Source: Rhynchonema sp. JSB1_4 (lineage: Eukaryota > Nematoda > Chromadorea > Monhysterida > Xyalidae). Taken from it: a stretch of 64,000 bases of DNA. The notes beneath the pieces were generated by a model. It saw only the letters and a list, made by a program, of their open reading frames with translations, searched no databases and had not been told where the DNA came from. Shown here in pieces: positions 41,822 to 52,735 of this stretch. Both the position numbers and the translations under genes were made by a program. The number at the start of each line of letters is the position of its first letter. Position 1 is the stretch's first letter. The stretch is from positions 1-64,000 of the forward strand of contig JASAMV010007919.1 in the NCBI GenBank assembly GCA_030248065.1. Reading direction: 5' to 3'.

Positions 41822-42012
41822 GCAAACTATGTACGCCAACATGAGAACGATTTCGGAGATGATGTGGTTGCAAAACGAATAGAAAGAGAAATCCTCATGC
41901 ACGACGTTGTATTCCACAACGTGTAATATTTCCCAAGTCAGCAGCCCACGCATGAAGGTTTCACTAATCTGCCACCTCCGAAATCGGGCTCGTGTTGGAC
42001 TAGTGTACTTTA
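41822..42012 (+). mobile_element. CGCCAACACGAG MITE, copy 1
   Basis: Arms GTACGCCAACATGAGAACGA and the complement of CGAAATCGGGCTCGTGTTGG pair; the interior has GTTGTATTCCACAACGTGTAA. A second copy with 20-base near-identical ends is at 50,444-50,634 in the other orientation. About 190 bp, non-coding. Confidence 0.8.
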
Positions 42013-42467
42013 TGTACACATATACCTCAGCATCGTGTCTGCCAACAAGCAAAACTCACCCTCGGCACTTGAGTTTTTGTATTGGGTGAAACGGTGTCCT
42101 CTTCTTATTCGTATGTACATGCAGTAGTATGTACTGCTTCAATCTTGTGCAGGAATTCAGTCCAAGGCGAAGCACCTCAATAATATCAGATTGGCAGGGG
42201 GTAGGCGAAGTCACCTCGCCCCGTTGTGCTCAGCGCAACTCAGCGCAACGGTAACGTTTATTCACGAAAGTCAATTAAAAAAACATTGCGCCTTTTTCAA
42301 GTTCACTTTTCAATGTCTCCTTGGTTTGTGTCGGTCTCACGCACACACATGCAGTAACTGGAAGCGACAAATTTCCTGCGTCGTAAACGGAACTGCACTG
42401 TATACGTGGAACACACTGGTTCAATTTCCGCACACCAACTTGAGGACCCATGCTTGCAGCAATGGGT

Positions 42468-43010
42468 TACACTATGGTTCCGTGTCTTTATGGGCCAGCG
42501 AACGATTTGAACCCCGGACCTTTTAGGGCCATGTGACCTATTGGGCCAGGTACTTTTTGGGCCACATGTGCATTTGTGTACTTTTTGGCTGAATCAATTC
42601 CAAGACATCAAATATAACGCTTTATAACTTCAGGCTGACGAGCTGCAATAAAACGAGCATCAAACTTTATTAATTGAAATCAGTCAGCAGTATTGAGCAA
42701 CAAATGAGACCAATTGTGAAACGTAGCGCACAATGATTGAGACATTTGTACACATGTGTGTAACATATACCAGTTGCGTAAAGAAGTGTGGATTGGAATC
42801 ACCATGTGACCCAAAAGTCACACAATGCATATGTGGCCCAGAAAGTAACTGTCCCAAAAGGTACCTGACCCAAAAGGTATGTACGTGGCTCAAAAGGTTC
42901 CTGGTCCGAAACCTGATGAGGCCCAAAAAATAACTGGCCAAAAGGTCCCTCGGCCCAAAAAGTACTGTGGTCCAAAGGGTTTGCTGCCCCATAAAGATGC
43001 GGAACCAGTT
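42468..43010. repeat. GGCCCAAAAGGTAC-phrase fold-back
   Basis: A phrase of the form GGCCCAAAAAGTACYTG is repeated about a dozen times with drift, inverted between the left part (TTTTAGGGCCATGTGACC, ACTTTTTGGGCCACATG) and the right part (CCCAAAAGGTACCTGACC, GGCCCAAAAAGTACTGTGG). Ends TATGGTTCCGTGTCTTTATG and CATAAAGATGCGGAACCA are inverted copies. Confidence 0.7.
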
Positions 43011-43361
43011 CAAACCAATTAATTTGCCATGCTTGATCACTTCAGAGCATCGTTGTCAATAACGTGGGACTCAAGATAGAATTCCATACTTCTTCATGTG
43101 AACATACAATAAAAAGGTTCTCAACTGAATTTTATTCAGGAAATGATCTCAATCAGTGTTGGCTGACGAGAATAAATCGACAAACCGGTTTTTACCGTGC
43201 AGAGGTCAGCCTTGGTCAAGAATAGGATGTTTTGTTAGCAGTACAATCAGTCACAGTTCGCGGTTCAAAATGATTTTCATGCCAATTTTCCTGTCACTAG
43301 TTTATTCGTATTTTTTACATTTAGCCATGTTTAGTGTGTGTTCATTGATTCTCAATATGGG

Positions 43362-43388
43362 TTCGAGTCCCATTTGGAGCCAGCAATC
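43362..43388 (+). other. Pol III B-box/T-arm-like motif
   Basis: GGGTTCGAGTCCC matches the tRNA T-arm and internal B-box (GGTTCRANTCC) and is followed by TTTGGAGCCA. No matching acceptor strand or anticodon arm was found upstream, so it is not a tRNA gene; it may be the remnant of a tRNA-derived SINE. Confidence 0.35.
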
Positions 43389-43507
43389 TTTTGTTCATTC
43401 GGTTTGTAATGATTTTGGTTTGTATGTATGTTCCCCCTTTTCATTTGTCGTGATGCTAAATTCAGTTGACGAAGCTGACTGAAAATAGAATGTAATGAAA
43501 AGTTGAC

Positions 43508-45498
43508 TCAATTGTAGATTGTTAAAATTAAAAGAAAATGCGAACGTTCAGAGGTCGAAGCCGGCTCAAGATTGTCCTGGCGCGACGGATGGGGTGGATG
43601 TTTGCCCAATTTGCTCTTGTTTTTGGTCGGTTCAACGCGATGGTCGTAATAAGGTTCAGAATGACTTTTCTCATCTCGGCTTGACTTTAGTTGCATCATG
43701 GCGGGATTTATTTGTATTTGGGACTGAAAACAAACTACTGATGTGGACATGAGGGTAGTATCAGCATTGCCTGTAACCAATCATTCATTAGCTCGACCTT
43801 GCGCTTTATGTGTTGATATTTCTTGCACATCACTCCGAGAGCCACTCCCACAGCGACACATGACACCATCGCTACCATCGCTACGATGCACATGGCCAAC
43901 GAGAATGGATTGAACAAGGGGTGCTGCGATTGTGAAAGGATTTGATTGATTGTTCAGCTGTTGGGTTGGTAAATGGTGATCGATTGAACCGACTTTAATC
44001 GATTGCACACCGACCTCATCGGACTCATCTGTTTGTTTTTGTGATGGATTAGGTTTGCGTTCATCAGTCAGGTTTGCGAGGTCGTAGTTCATGGATAGGT
44101 AGTTGTGCTCGGTGCACGTGCCTTTGCAGCAGCAGATACGCGATTTATTTTCCTGTGAATCATGTCGTTGTCATTTATGTACATTCAAGCGGAGAATGAA
44201 GATTTTCTAAGACCGCAATTGACCTTGACAGTATATTGAATGGAATCCCACGAGCACATCACGATTCTCACGGTGGAATTTTCCTGCACCTGCCATCCAA
44301 TCTGATATTTGTTGTTGCATATTTTATCGATGAAATCGGCGCTATTGAGACACGCGCTCGAAACTTGATTACGGTAGAACTGGTGCCCCGGTCGGATGTA
44401 ATAGGGACGCTGCGCTCTGGCTGGATTCATGCTTGGTAGACTGAAATCACCTTCGATAAGTCACAAGCATTTTAAGTGGGATTCAATCCCACTGCAAAAT
44501 CCCAAAGAAAATGTCACGGCCACGGGTACAATGCATTAAAATATAATTTGTGCGTTGTTGCTTATTTTCGGTGCGATTGTACATAGCTACCAACGAACCG
44601 TTGTGTAATTTTAGGGCTGCCGCCGTCGTAGATTTTACTGATCATCACGATGTTGTCGATAGTGTTTGCAGGCAGTTTTATTGGTTCCAGTTTCAGCTCG
44701 ACCAAGCCCAGTGTGGTTTTGGGAACGTCGAGACAGAAGGAACCGTGTTCGCAACCTCCAATCCTTAGAAATGCGAATACGCGAATTCAATTAAAAAACC
44801 GATGTTTTCGTTAAGAAAATGATGAAACAAACTTTACCCCCAGGTGTGTGGATATTTCACCGTCGTTTTTGGTAGTCTACTGCCATCCGAAAGAATGCCC
44901 GTCACGTCCATTTCTATACTGTCCAGATCACTGTCAACGATGGTCTTGTCGATTGAGTATACGTACACGGCTGAAAAAAGTGTATATACCTCTGGTACTC
45001 CGAGCTGACAGGATACATCTTGTCTTGAGCGGGTGTTACAACACATATGGTCAATAAATAACCCAGTGGCCGTTAATTGCCATCAGCTCGATAATTTATT
45101 ATTACCATATGTGTAGGTCATGTCCATCGGTAAAAATCGAAGAGCCCACCTTTTTTCTTTTCAACATTTAGCTGCACACTCACACACCACTGATCGTCTA
45201 AACTGCATTGTTTGTTGACACAGGTTGTGGTCGCGGGCATCTGTTCGCTGCGAAAAACCCGCGGGAAAGTGTGCACCCGATTGAACATTGATCCCGATTC
45301 TGGGCTTTCGCTTTCTGGATTACTTGTATTCTTACGGCCGTTGGAAATGATAGCATCGCCGTCGGTGTTGAAAATAAGCCTTTGAGTTTGCTTTCGATAT
45401 TGAAGCTGTAACGGATTGCCAGCATCACTTAAAGTGGTGAAAAACAGCAACAAAATCGATAAAATAAGGATCAGGTGGGTCATGGTGGCTTGTGTCAA
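43508..45498 (-). CDS. Novel single-pass membrane protein A, 452 aa, paralogue of the gene at 48,430-50,273
   Basis: No known family recognised. Exons from the 5' end: 45150-45498, 44838-44970, 44599-44763, 44230-44440, 43994-44152, 43798-43923, 43508-43723; total 1,359 nt, phases 1,2,2,0,0,0. A signal peptide (MTHLILILSILLLFFTTLSD) is followed by an ectodomain with CVNKQCSLDDQWCVSV, AVYVYSIDKTIVDSDLDSIE, GGCEHGSFCLDV, LVELKLEPIKLPANTIDNIV, YQIGWQVQENSTVRIVMCSW and ICCCKGTCTEHN. A membrane helix follows (FSLAMCIVAMVAMVSCVAVG, then VALGVMCKKY) and a basic, Ser/Pro-rich cytoplasmic tail of about 75 residues. The start could be 45498 or 45483. Its paralogue has the same intron phases and an equal 133-nt second exon. 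A cell-surface role, perhaps binding, is inference from topology only. Confidence 0.75.
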
Positions 45499-45692
45499 GT
45501 CATGGTCAATGCTTGTAGTTGCTTATGTTCAGGAAAAAATTAGTGAAAGTCAGGCCACGGTAATGAATGTTCTGATTTAGCGTGGCCTACGCAATACCGT
45601 AGATTTTACACAGAATTTTCTCTTTTTCACTCTTTCTTTCTTTAAGTCTTTGGCAAAGCCAAACACAGCATGATGTACCGCACCTCCTCTTT

Positions 45693-45765
45693 GGGTGGCA
45701 TTTTCGAAACGGTCTAAAGGTCAGTTGGGTGTCAAAGTCAAACTCGGTGTGGGAAGGTGGGTCAC
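45693..45765 (+). repeat. Single end of the GGGTGG MITE
   Basis: GGGTGGCATTTTCGAAACGG, then GGTCAGTTGGGTGTCAAAG and CTCGGTGTGGGAAGG, match one arm of the elements at 20.6 and 63.4 kb. The second arm is missing, so it is a truncated copy. It lies between the divergently transcribed genes ending at 45,498 and starting near 46,106. Confidence 0.65.
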
Positions 45766-46105
45766 CCTCTAGCGTGCTAGCAGAAGAGCACTTTGAGCAG
45801 CAATTTTATCGTTCTTTCTGGTATGCTTCCTCTAATGACCTGGCCGCTGTTTTTCTAATTGCAACTTTTAACTTCGTTACTTGAGATTTTGTAAAATTAT
45901 GAGCAGTGGGTTAGTCGCAACGCAACACTGGGTACTTTGCCTGAGGATTTGAATGAACATCTGAAAGAACCGTTGACTGCTGGGGAGGGACCGCACTTAT
46001 GTATTTTAAGTTGATCCACGTATAGTTACTAGCCTGCCTGTCTTTAGTTCATTCGTTCATTGCCTTTTTATTGACTAACTATTCTCCTGAATTCCTGTAA
46101 TTTTG

Positions 46106-47091
46106 ATGGTACTATACATAATCATTATGTCTCATGCATGCCCATTCTGGATAATCGCTTTTACATGCGCAGTTGTGAGCATTCAAAACGATACAGCACC
46201 AATAGTTGTGACCCAAAACAGAACCCTGATACCGACGACTACCAAGAAACGACAAAACTTTGAACCGAAAGCGCCAAAGTGGACCGATCAACATTATTCT
46301 ATTGAGCCCGTTCAGAAGGCAGATCCGGTGGCCTTGCTGAAAACGACAGCCAAAGTGCCAACCAGTGAACAGAAGAAACCTAACAGCATCAAGAACACGT
46401 CAAGTGGTAGTGTACCAATGATTCAGTCAGGGAAAAATAGGGAAGTGCTCAGGAAACCGCTGTCGGAACCTAGGGACGAAGAGAGAAAGGTATGTATGTA
46501 AATGTGGTGATCGTTGTAATTTCGATCATGGCCTAATGGACTAGCGGCTAGTTATTTCAGGACGATTTAGTCGACTTCTTTTCCGACAACGCCGTGGGCA
46601 TCAGCATCGCAGTATTGAGCGTTGTGTGCGTGTTTGCTCTCATTGCGCTCAGCGTGCTGGTAGCCGTAAACAAATCTGCAAAAAATGCGAAAGTATGGTT
46701 GTCTTTACTCTTCCTTCTCATTAACCAATGCGGAGGACCGTTTCTGTTCCAGGCAACTAAGAACACAAGACGAAGAACAACGGCCTCCAAAACGGCGAAA
46801 AGCACCCCAAACACCAGAAGATCGTCTAAATCACCTCCTGAGACATCACCAACGAACAGCACCCAAACTGACACCGATAGCGAAGACAAAACGAACGAAC
46901 TACGGTCGTCGACTCTCACTGCTGACGGACGGGAGTCCCCAACAACGGGCGACCACAAGTCAGGACTGCCGATGATGGCTATGCGTGAAACAACAACGCC
47001 GGACAATAAAAGTGACCAAAAATCATCTGCCTGTAAGCTACTATGGTTTCAACTGGTATTGTTAATTTCCAAATTCGCTGCCGCACAATAA
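46106..47091 (+). CDS. Novel single-pass membrane protein C, about 284 aa
   Basis: Unrecognised. Exons 46106-46489, 46561-46692, 46753-47091, all phase 0. The N-terminus (MSHACPFWIIAFTCAVVS from 46127) is a signal peptide; the ectodomain of about 110 residues is Lys/Pro/Thr-rich with NDT and NRT glycosylation sites. The helix ISIAVLSVVCVFALIALSVL spans the membrane. The tail is Arg/Lys then Ser/Thr-rich (RRRTTASKTAKSTPNTRRSS). The frame ends in a hydrophobic LLWFQLVLLISKFAAAQ and a TAA whose last base is the first base of a MITE. A GTAAGC donor at 47,032 offers an alternative: the gene may splice there into coding-like sequence at 47.8-48.3 kb and the hydrophobic end may be intron. Confidence 0.55.
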
Positions 47092-47265
47092 AATACGCCC
47101 CGTAGTTAATGTCACGTTCTGAACCCGAACGCTAACCATGCGCGGTTTTGAAACATTGCGCGCAGCTGCCTGGCTGGCTGGCAAGCTGCACGTGCGTATG
47201 TTGCCCGAATGTTTCAAAAGTTGACTTTCGGGTTTAGAACGTGACATTAACTACGGGGCGTATTT
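47091..47265. mobile_element. 175-bp MITE abutting a stop codon
   Basis: Ends AAATACGCCCCGTAG and CTACGGGGCGTATTT are perfect inverted repeats, extended as TTAATGTCACGTTCTGAACC against GGTTTAGAACGTGACATTAA. The interior pairs further (TTTTGAAACATT against AATGTTTCAAAA). The first base falls in the TAA stop of membrane protein C. Arms are close to identical, so insertion is probably recent. Confidence 0.85.
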
Positions 47266-47779
47266 CACTGTGTGGCACCGAATTTGGAAATTTCCTATAA
47301 TTTGTAAAATTTAGTGGCATAGTCACAATAGCTTTCGTTGCGCTTTTCAGTGAGTTTCGTCACCTGAAGACCATTTGGTTCAATTACAATATAAAGCGAA
47401 TGATACACAGCGAGTAAATCCTGTGAAATACACGCCGTAAATACTGGTACCATAGAACACTTAAGACCTGATCTGCCCATAGCATTAAATGATCAAAATG
47501 TGAATGATCCTAAAATCAGAAACAAACTATCAAAGATATAAAAATCTGAACTGCTGTAACCAAAATAAAATTGATTTGGTGCCTACCGAACAATCGCATT
47601 TCATAACCGTTCAAGATTAACTTAGGTTGAAAGCAGACTGCGTTTGTGCAACCTGAATTACATCTCTATCAGATGCACAAAACATGCATAATAATTTGGC
47701 GTACATATACTTGCTGGTTGCAAGTTTTTCATTCTCTTTCATTCCCACGATTTTCATTGTTTGTGTTTCCATCAGTGCC

Positions 47780-48336
47780 GGGCTGCTTTCCACACTGGTG
47801 GCTTCATCAGCATGTATCTGACCCCCCACCCTACATCTACTTGTTGCTCATCTGCCCCTTCTCCAACACATGCGCTGTCCACATCAACAACGGAACACCA
47901 GAAATTCATACAACTGACTGAAGATCGCCCAGCCATGAGCAAAGATCAATTCCATCGAATTATGACGTCAACATAACCGAACTTCCGAAAGTTGAAATTC
48001 TCGACAAAGAAGCGTTTGCACTGAGTGAATCACTGAACAACGGTCCATACAGCAGTAGCGAATTAAAAGAAACTGATCGGGAACCAGGACAGGAAAAATC
48101 GCAAGCAGCTCTGCCTCTTCTTTCGGATCTGGATAGTAGGGTAGGCACTCACGAAGTATGTGGGCCCTGAAGTGTGCGGGTACGAAAATCTGGTTGAAGC
48201 CGTAAAAACAGTTCCTAGGGTCTTCATCGTCGCTGAAAACGAATATGAGATGTATTTGGCTGACATTGATCGCCTTGTTCATCTTTCGTGGCATTCATGT
48301 CCTTCAGCTGTTAAATGCCGCCCGGTTTGATTGTTG
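47780..48336 (+). other. Coding-like stretch between genes C and B, model unresolved
   Basis: After an acceptor-like TTTCCATCAG at 47,775 the plus strand is open in two frames (one with DPPPYIY, one Ser/Thr-rich with STSTTEHQKFIQL). From about 47,975 another frame gives NITELPKVEILDKEAFALSE and KETDREPGQEKSQAALPLL; a third from about 48,155 gives GPEVCGYENLVEAVKTVPRV, FIVAENEYEMYLADIDRL and a stop. No splice pair joins them cleanly. They could be tail exons of gene C or a decayed gene. The minus strand is also open for 108 codons at 47,968-48,294. Confidence 0.35.
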
Positions 48337-48429
48337 TATTCGCGAAGATGAAACGTGTATCATTTCTCACAGCACACTGCAAATTCTCCGACAAACAACC
48401 TTTAAGTTTTAACATTCCATCGAAACATC

Positions 48430-50273
48430 ATGTTTCACGTAGTGACACTGCTTGTGTTGGTGCGCGTGGCTGATTATTGGCAGCAAAGCACAGCGACGAC
48501 AACCTGCATGAAAGAGATGTGCCTGAAGCGCAACGACTACTGCATCACTGCGATGAAGGAGCAAGGGGATACTGACGGTTGGATGGGCTTGATACCTGAT
48601 TTGCGTACAGTATATACTGCTCCGTCAACCTGTTGGGTCTCACTTTTGAAAATAAAACCGAACAGTGAATTTGGGAAATTTAAACCTGATGTCTGACCCA
48701 GCCAGGGTAACAACACTCCTACCAGAACGCTTTTGAACAAACGGAGCAGATACTGGATTTACCCCAGCATAAAGCCAATCCACAGGTCTTTTCGGGGGAC
48801 CATGTGCATTTGACGATGACCTCATGCACCGCCGGTCCGTCCAAACAGGTACGTAGAAACGGGGAACCAAAAAATTCATTGCTACAAAACCCATTCTGTC
48901 AGAACGCCTCGTTCCACACCGCTGATTGTAGCTTTTTTGCTCATGAACTGTTTTGTGAATTGCAGCATTCTACAACATTCAAATCAGAGGCAATGGTTAT
49001 GAACAACCGAATCAGGCCAAAGTTAAAGCAACCGTTTTCTTCAGTAATAATGAATCGCGAACGATAACACTCAAAGCAGGTGCAGACCCCTATGAAATGT
49101 GAGTGAAAGAAGTTGTGCTCAAAATGTATGTTGTTTTCGTTTGTTCTTTTTCAATTGTTGTTTCAGCAGTGTGTCACAGCCAGACCTGGCATTGACTGCG
49201 CAGTGTACCAGAGCAGAAAAATCCAAACAAATGACATGTATACAAAACAAAGAACGCGCAGCTGTGACTGAGTTGAAACTCGAATACACGGGAAAATTGT
49301 TGCTGAACACGTCGGTCAACACGGTGATTGTCGCCAAGGAGACTGGGAGTGCCAAGCGCAGCGTGGTTTGGCGAAAGTTAGTAAGTTTTAGAGTGCATAT
49401 AAAACAGCATCAAGAACAACGCTTGCTGTTAAAATTCAGCCTTGACAGCAACAGTTTCATGTCCCCTGATTGGCCTCTATTCGTGCAATTGCCGCAAGTT
49501 TTCTGGAAACAGTTGGCCATAAGCGGTTGTCAATCGACAACCTTCCCAGGCAGTCGTTTCTGTGATCCTGAAAAGACCGTTGGTTGGCAAATCCTGGAAA
49601 ACTCAGCAACACGAACTGTCAGATGTTCTTGGGACAGACTCAAGCTACCTACTTTCCAGGTTGCGGGCATTTCTTGAAATATTTTGAAGGATAACACCCG
49701 AGAAATATTTTGATAGAGATTTAACAAAATCCAGGAATCGAGGCGGGTGTGCTGCTGCGAAGGGGCCTGCACCCGTCACAGCATTCGTTCATACGATACC
49801 CGGTTACCGAACCGAAGTGAAAGCGGCACTGAAGTGAACAAATACATCACATCCTCGCCAAACGAAAGCGAACCCGAAGTTGTCAACTGATAATGGCATG
49901 CCTCAACTAAATAACACGATCATTGAGACGCCCGTAAATTTGCAGAAACCCGGATGGAAACGGCACCTTGGCCTCGTATTCAGCTGCTTGGCCTTGATGT
50001 TTGGTCTGTGCTGTTTGATCATGCTCATCGCATTTATGCGAAATACAAGAAAATTCAGAAATCCCAAGCCGTTCGTTTCGCTGATGTGTCATCCGAATTA
50101 TTTGTTATGAATCGAAAGAGATAATCATTGTGTTCTTGGCACAGGAAATGAGAGCCAAAGCATTTTCACAACTGAAACTTCAAGAACAAGAATGTAAAGA
50201 TGAAGACACAACGGAGAGTGAGTTCAAGGACCAGGATCAAGTCACTGTGTTTACGTTTGTGGGTTTTACATAA
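48430..50273 (+). CDS. Novel single-pass membrane protein B, 370 aa, paralogue of the gene at 43,508-45,498
   Basis: Unrecognised family shared with gene A. Exons 48430-48577, 48966-49098, 49167-49376, 49440-49659, 49735-49878, 49946-50074, 50145-50273; total 1,113 nt, phases 1,2,2,0,0,0, the same as gene A. Start MFHVVTLLVLVRVADYW is a short signal peptide. Ectodomain: CMKEMCLKRNDYCITAM, AFYNIQIRGNGYEQ, TELKLEYTGKLLLNTSVNTV, CQSTTFPGSRFCD, TVGWQILENSATRTVRCSWD, VCCCEGACTRHS. The membrane helix is HLGLVFSCLALMFGLCCLIM plus LIAF, and the tail ends in an acidic stretch (CKDEDTTESEFKDQDQ). Identity to gene A is low, but cysteines, the GWQ-x2-ENS-x3-R-x2-CSWD box and the CCC-x-G-x-CT box align exon by exon. 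Transcribed away from gene A. Confidence 0.75.
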
Positions 50274-50443
50274 ACACTTTATTTTTCAGTGAGCTTTGTT
50301 TGCTGACGGTATGTGCGAAGAAATGGCAAGAAAGTGATTTAAGCTTCAGAAAGTCCGTAACCAGCCTGTGACACTGCGTGATACACAACAACTCTATTAG
50401 TCATTCCATAGTCACTGGTTAATAAATACTGTATATATACATA

Positions 50444-50634
50444 AAGTAAAACTACGCCAACACGAGCCCGATTTCGGAGCTGGCAAAATGGTGAAACATT
50501 CATGACGTGGCTGCTGATTTGGGAAACGTTACACGTTGTGGCATACAACATGGAGCATGATGATTTTCTCTTTCTTTGCGTTTTGCAAGTTCACCACCTC
50601 CGAAATCGGGCTCGTGTTGGCGTGGTTTGCCTAT
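50444..50634 (-). mobile_element. CGCCAACACGAG MITE, copy 2
   Basis: Ends CGCCAACACGAGCCCGATTT and AAATCGGGCTCGTGTTGGCG are perfect inverted repeats. The interior carries CGTTACACGTTGTGGCATAC and CATGACGTGGCTGCTGATTT, which match copy 1 in reverse complement. It lies about 170 bases after the stop of gene B. Confidence 0.85.
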
Positions 50635-50925
50635 ACATACGATTCAACACTTTAACTAAAGTTCGTGGGTGGGTAGTAGACTTGAAGTTAGCAAATCTGC
50701 TGTATTGCAACTGGCATTGCAGTGCATCTCCCACGTCACTAAATCGTGTGACATGACAAGTACAAAGAATTTGACAAACCCGACCGACACAGTCACTTTC
50801 ACTCACACTCACGCAAGCTGGCGCTTCACGGTAGACCGGCCATACGCACGTTCCGCGTAATTCAGTTAAGATTGACTTAAAGCGGGACTCACTGCGGTTG
50901 CACGCTCACTGCTCATAGTAGTGGC

Positions 50926-51372
50926 CAGGCCAGGGTAGTACTTGGGGGGGGGGTCCCCCCAAATTCATCTATCTATCGTCAACACTTTTTGATTTCATCT
51001 ATCTATCATCAACAAATTCTGGGAACAATCTATCTATCGTCAACACATTTCGACCCCAAACTGGGCATTTTTGCCTCAAAATGGCTCAAAATCAGTATTT
51101 TTTGTCCCAAATAGGCAAAAAATCGTGCGCTACGCGCGTATTTAGTGCATGTGCATCTAAGTACATTTTCATTAATATTTACACATTATTGCCTACTTAG
51201 TACACAATACTATACCTTGATTTTTGGCGACCCCCCTCCCACCATCTATCTATCGTCAACAAGTTTGGGTCGATCCCCCCAGATTTCGGACTTGGGTCAT
51301 CTATCTACTATCGTCAACACGTTTCGGGTCCCAATCTATCTATCGTCAACACCCTGACCAAGTACTACACTG
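50926..51372 (+). mobile_element. hAT-type non-autonomous element, CATCTATCTATCGTCAACA phrase
   Basis: Flanked by a perfect 8-bp duplication GTAGTGGC (50918-50925 and 51373-51380). Ends are CAGGCCAGGGTAGTACTTGG and CCAAGTACTACACTG. The phrase CATCTATCTATCGTCAACA occurs three times on each side, always in the same orientation. The core has GGGCATTTTTGCCTCAAAA and AAAAAATCGTGCGCTACGCG. No reading frame for a transposase. CAG ends with 8-bp duplications are the hAT signature. Confidence 0.85.
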
Positions 51373-51796
51373 GTAGTGGCTGGGGGCAGGGTTTTTTTTC
51401 AAAGTTCACTAGGTGCAACTTAGGTGCAACCCCCCAATTTTTAGGTGCAAGCTGGCCAAAGTAGGTGCAACCCCTATTTTGGACAAATAACGCCAATTTT
51501 AGGCTTTTTTGCCAGGTTGTGTGTTCAATGCTATTTGCGTGCTTTTAGAAGTTCAATAAAGTTGTAACGCAATGAGTGCCTTTTCCTTTAGCAAAAGCAA
51601 ACTTTTCAGGGAAAGTTCAACATTTTGTACCACATTTTGTACTAGTTTCATTATTGAGAACCGATTGAGAAGAAAACGAAACAGTAAAATTTTCATGTCA
51701 CCCACATTTAGGGGTCACGTACGAATCAATTACTTTCGCTGTTCATTTACTGTGTGGGTGTCTAATACTCTTGTCATGCTCTGCTCTAGTTCTAAT

Positions 51797-52179
51797 CAGT
51801 GTAGTTCCTGGGGGGAGGGGGTCCCCTCCTAAGGTACACTAACCGCCGCGACCAAGGTACACTAGTACACTAACCGCCGCACCAGTTACACTAACCGCCG
51901 CAATTTTTGCCTAAAATAGGCATTTTTAGCCCAAGATGGGCATTTTAGGCCTAAAATGGGTAATTTTCAGGTCAATGTTGTCAAAAGTCGCCAAAATACC
52001 CTATTTATGGAGAATTTTCTCCAAAAAAGGGCAAAAATAGGTCAAATTTTTTACCTCAAAGGACTTTTTCCTGAATTTTGGTCTTCCCCCCTCCTTCCCC
52101 CACAGGGAGGCACACTAACCGCCGCACCGACAAAGTGGGTAGGTTCACTAACCGCCTCGCCGGACCAGGAACTACACTG
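51797..52179 (+). mobile_element. hAT-type element, ACACTAACCGCCGC phrase (core copy 2)
   Basis: Ends CAGTGTAGTTCCTGG and CCAGGAACTACACTG are perfect inverted repeats. GGTACACTAACCGCCGC-like phrases occur three times on the left and twice on the right, all in one orientation. The AT-rich core 51,905-52,090 is shared with the elements at 2,945-3,275 and 54,335-54,726. No 8-bp flank match was found; the right end abuts another fold-back. Confidence 0.75.
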
Positions 52180-52735
52180 GGCACTCCCGGAATATACGGG
52201 ACCTGACCAAAATAGACCAAATGGGCTCTGAAAGGACATAAAACTTTTCCTGGGGTTTTCATGGATGCTGAAAACGACGGAAGGTATTTTTACATCATTA
52301 GATCTGCAAGCCTTGTGTCATTTTGTCCCAAATCATTGCCAAAATATCGATTGGCGGTGATGCTTAGACGGGTTCGAATCCCACCGTGGACAACCACCTC
52401 GAAGTGTGACGCTGAACTTTTTTTGGATTTTATGCTTTGTATGGACAGGTCTTCCTGGCTGGTGCCTAAGCCTAAGCCTAATGCTAAACATAAGCCTGGG
52501 GGTAAGGTACAAACAGGTGGACAAGAGCTCCAAGCAGCTTGTCAGGCTTATTCAGGTTCAGTCAGGTTTTCAGGTGTTAGGCTTAGCTGCGATGTCAAAA
52601 TGGTTTCCATAATCGTTTTCAGCGCCTCTGAAAACCACAGGAAAGGTTTTATCGCATTTCAGTGCCGATTCAGAACTTTTCTGGCTAGGTCCTGTATATT
52701 CCGGGAGTGCCCTACACTGATCCTGGTACAGCATG
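52165..52735. mobile_element. Fold-back element, GGGCACTCCCGGAATATA arms
   Basis: The left arm from GGGCACTCCCGGAATATACG pairs with the complement of TATATTCCGGGAGTGCCC at about 52,697-52,716; further in, ATGCTGAAAACGA pairs with TCGTTTTCAGCGC. The loop contains a Pol III B-box-like word GGGTTCGAATCCC (about 52,370) and AAGCCTAAGCCTAATGC. Non-coding. Confidence 0.65.
52352..52395 (+). other. tRNA-like T-arm word
   Basis: TGGCGGTGATG followed by GGGTTCGAATCCCACCG resembles Pol III A- and B-boxes, but spacing is too short and no acceptor stem forms. Possibly a tRNA-derived SINE head carried inside the fold-back. Confidence 0.3.

Noticed and set aside
42500..42530. tRNA T-arm (TTTGAACCCCGGACC) on the minus strand
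   Set aside because: Stem does not pair and no other tRNA arms are present; it is part of the GGCCCAAAAGGTAC array.
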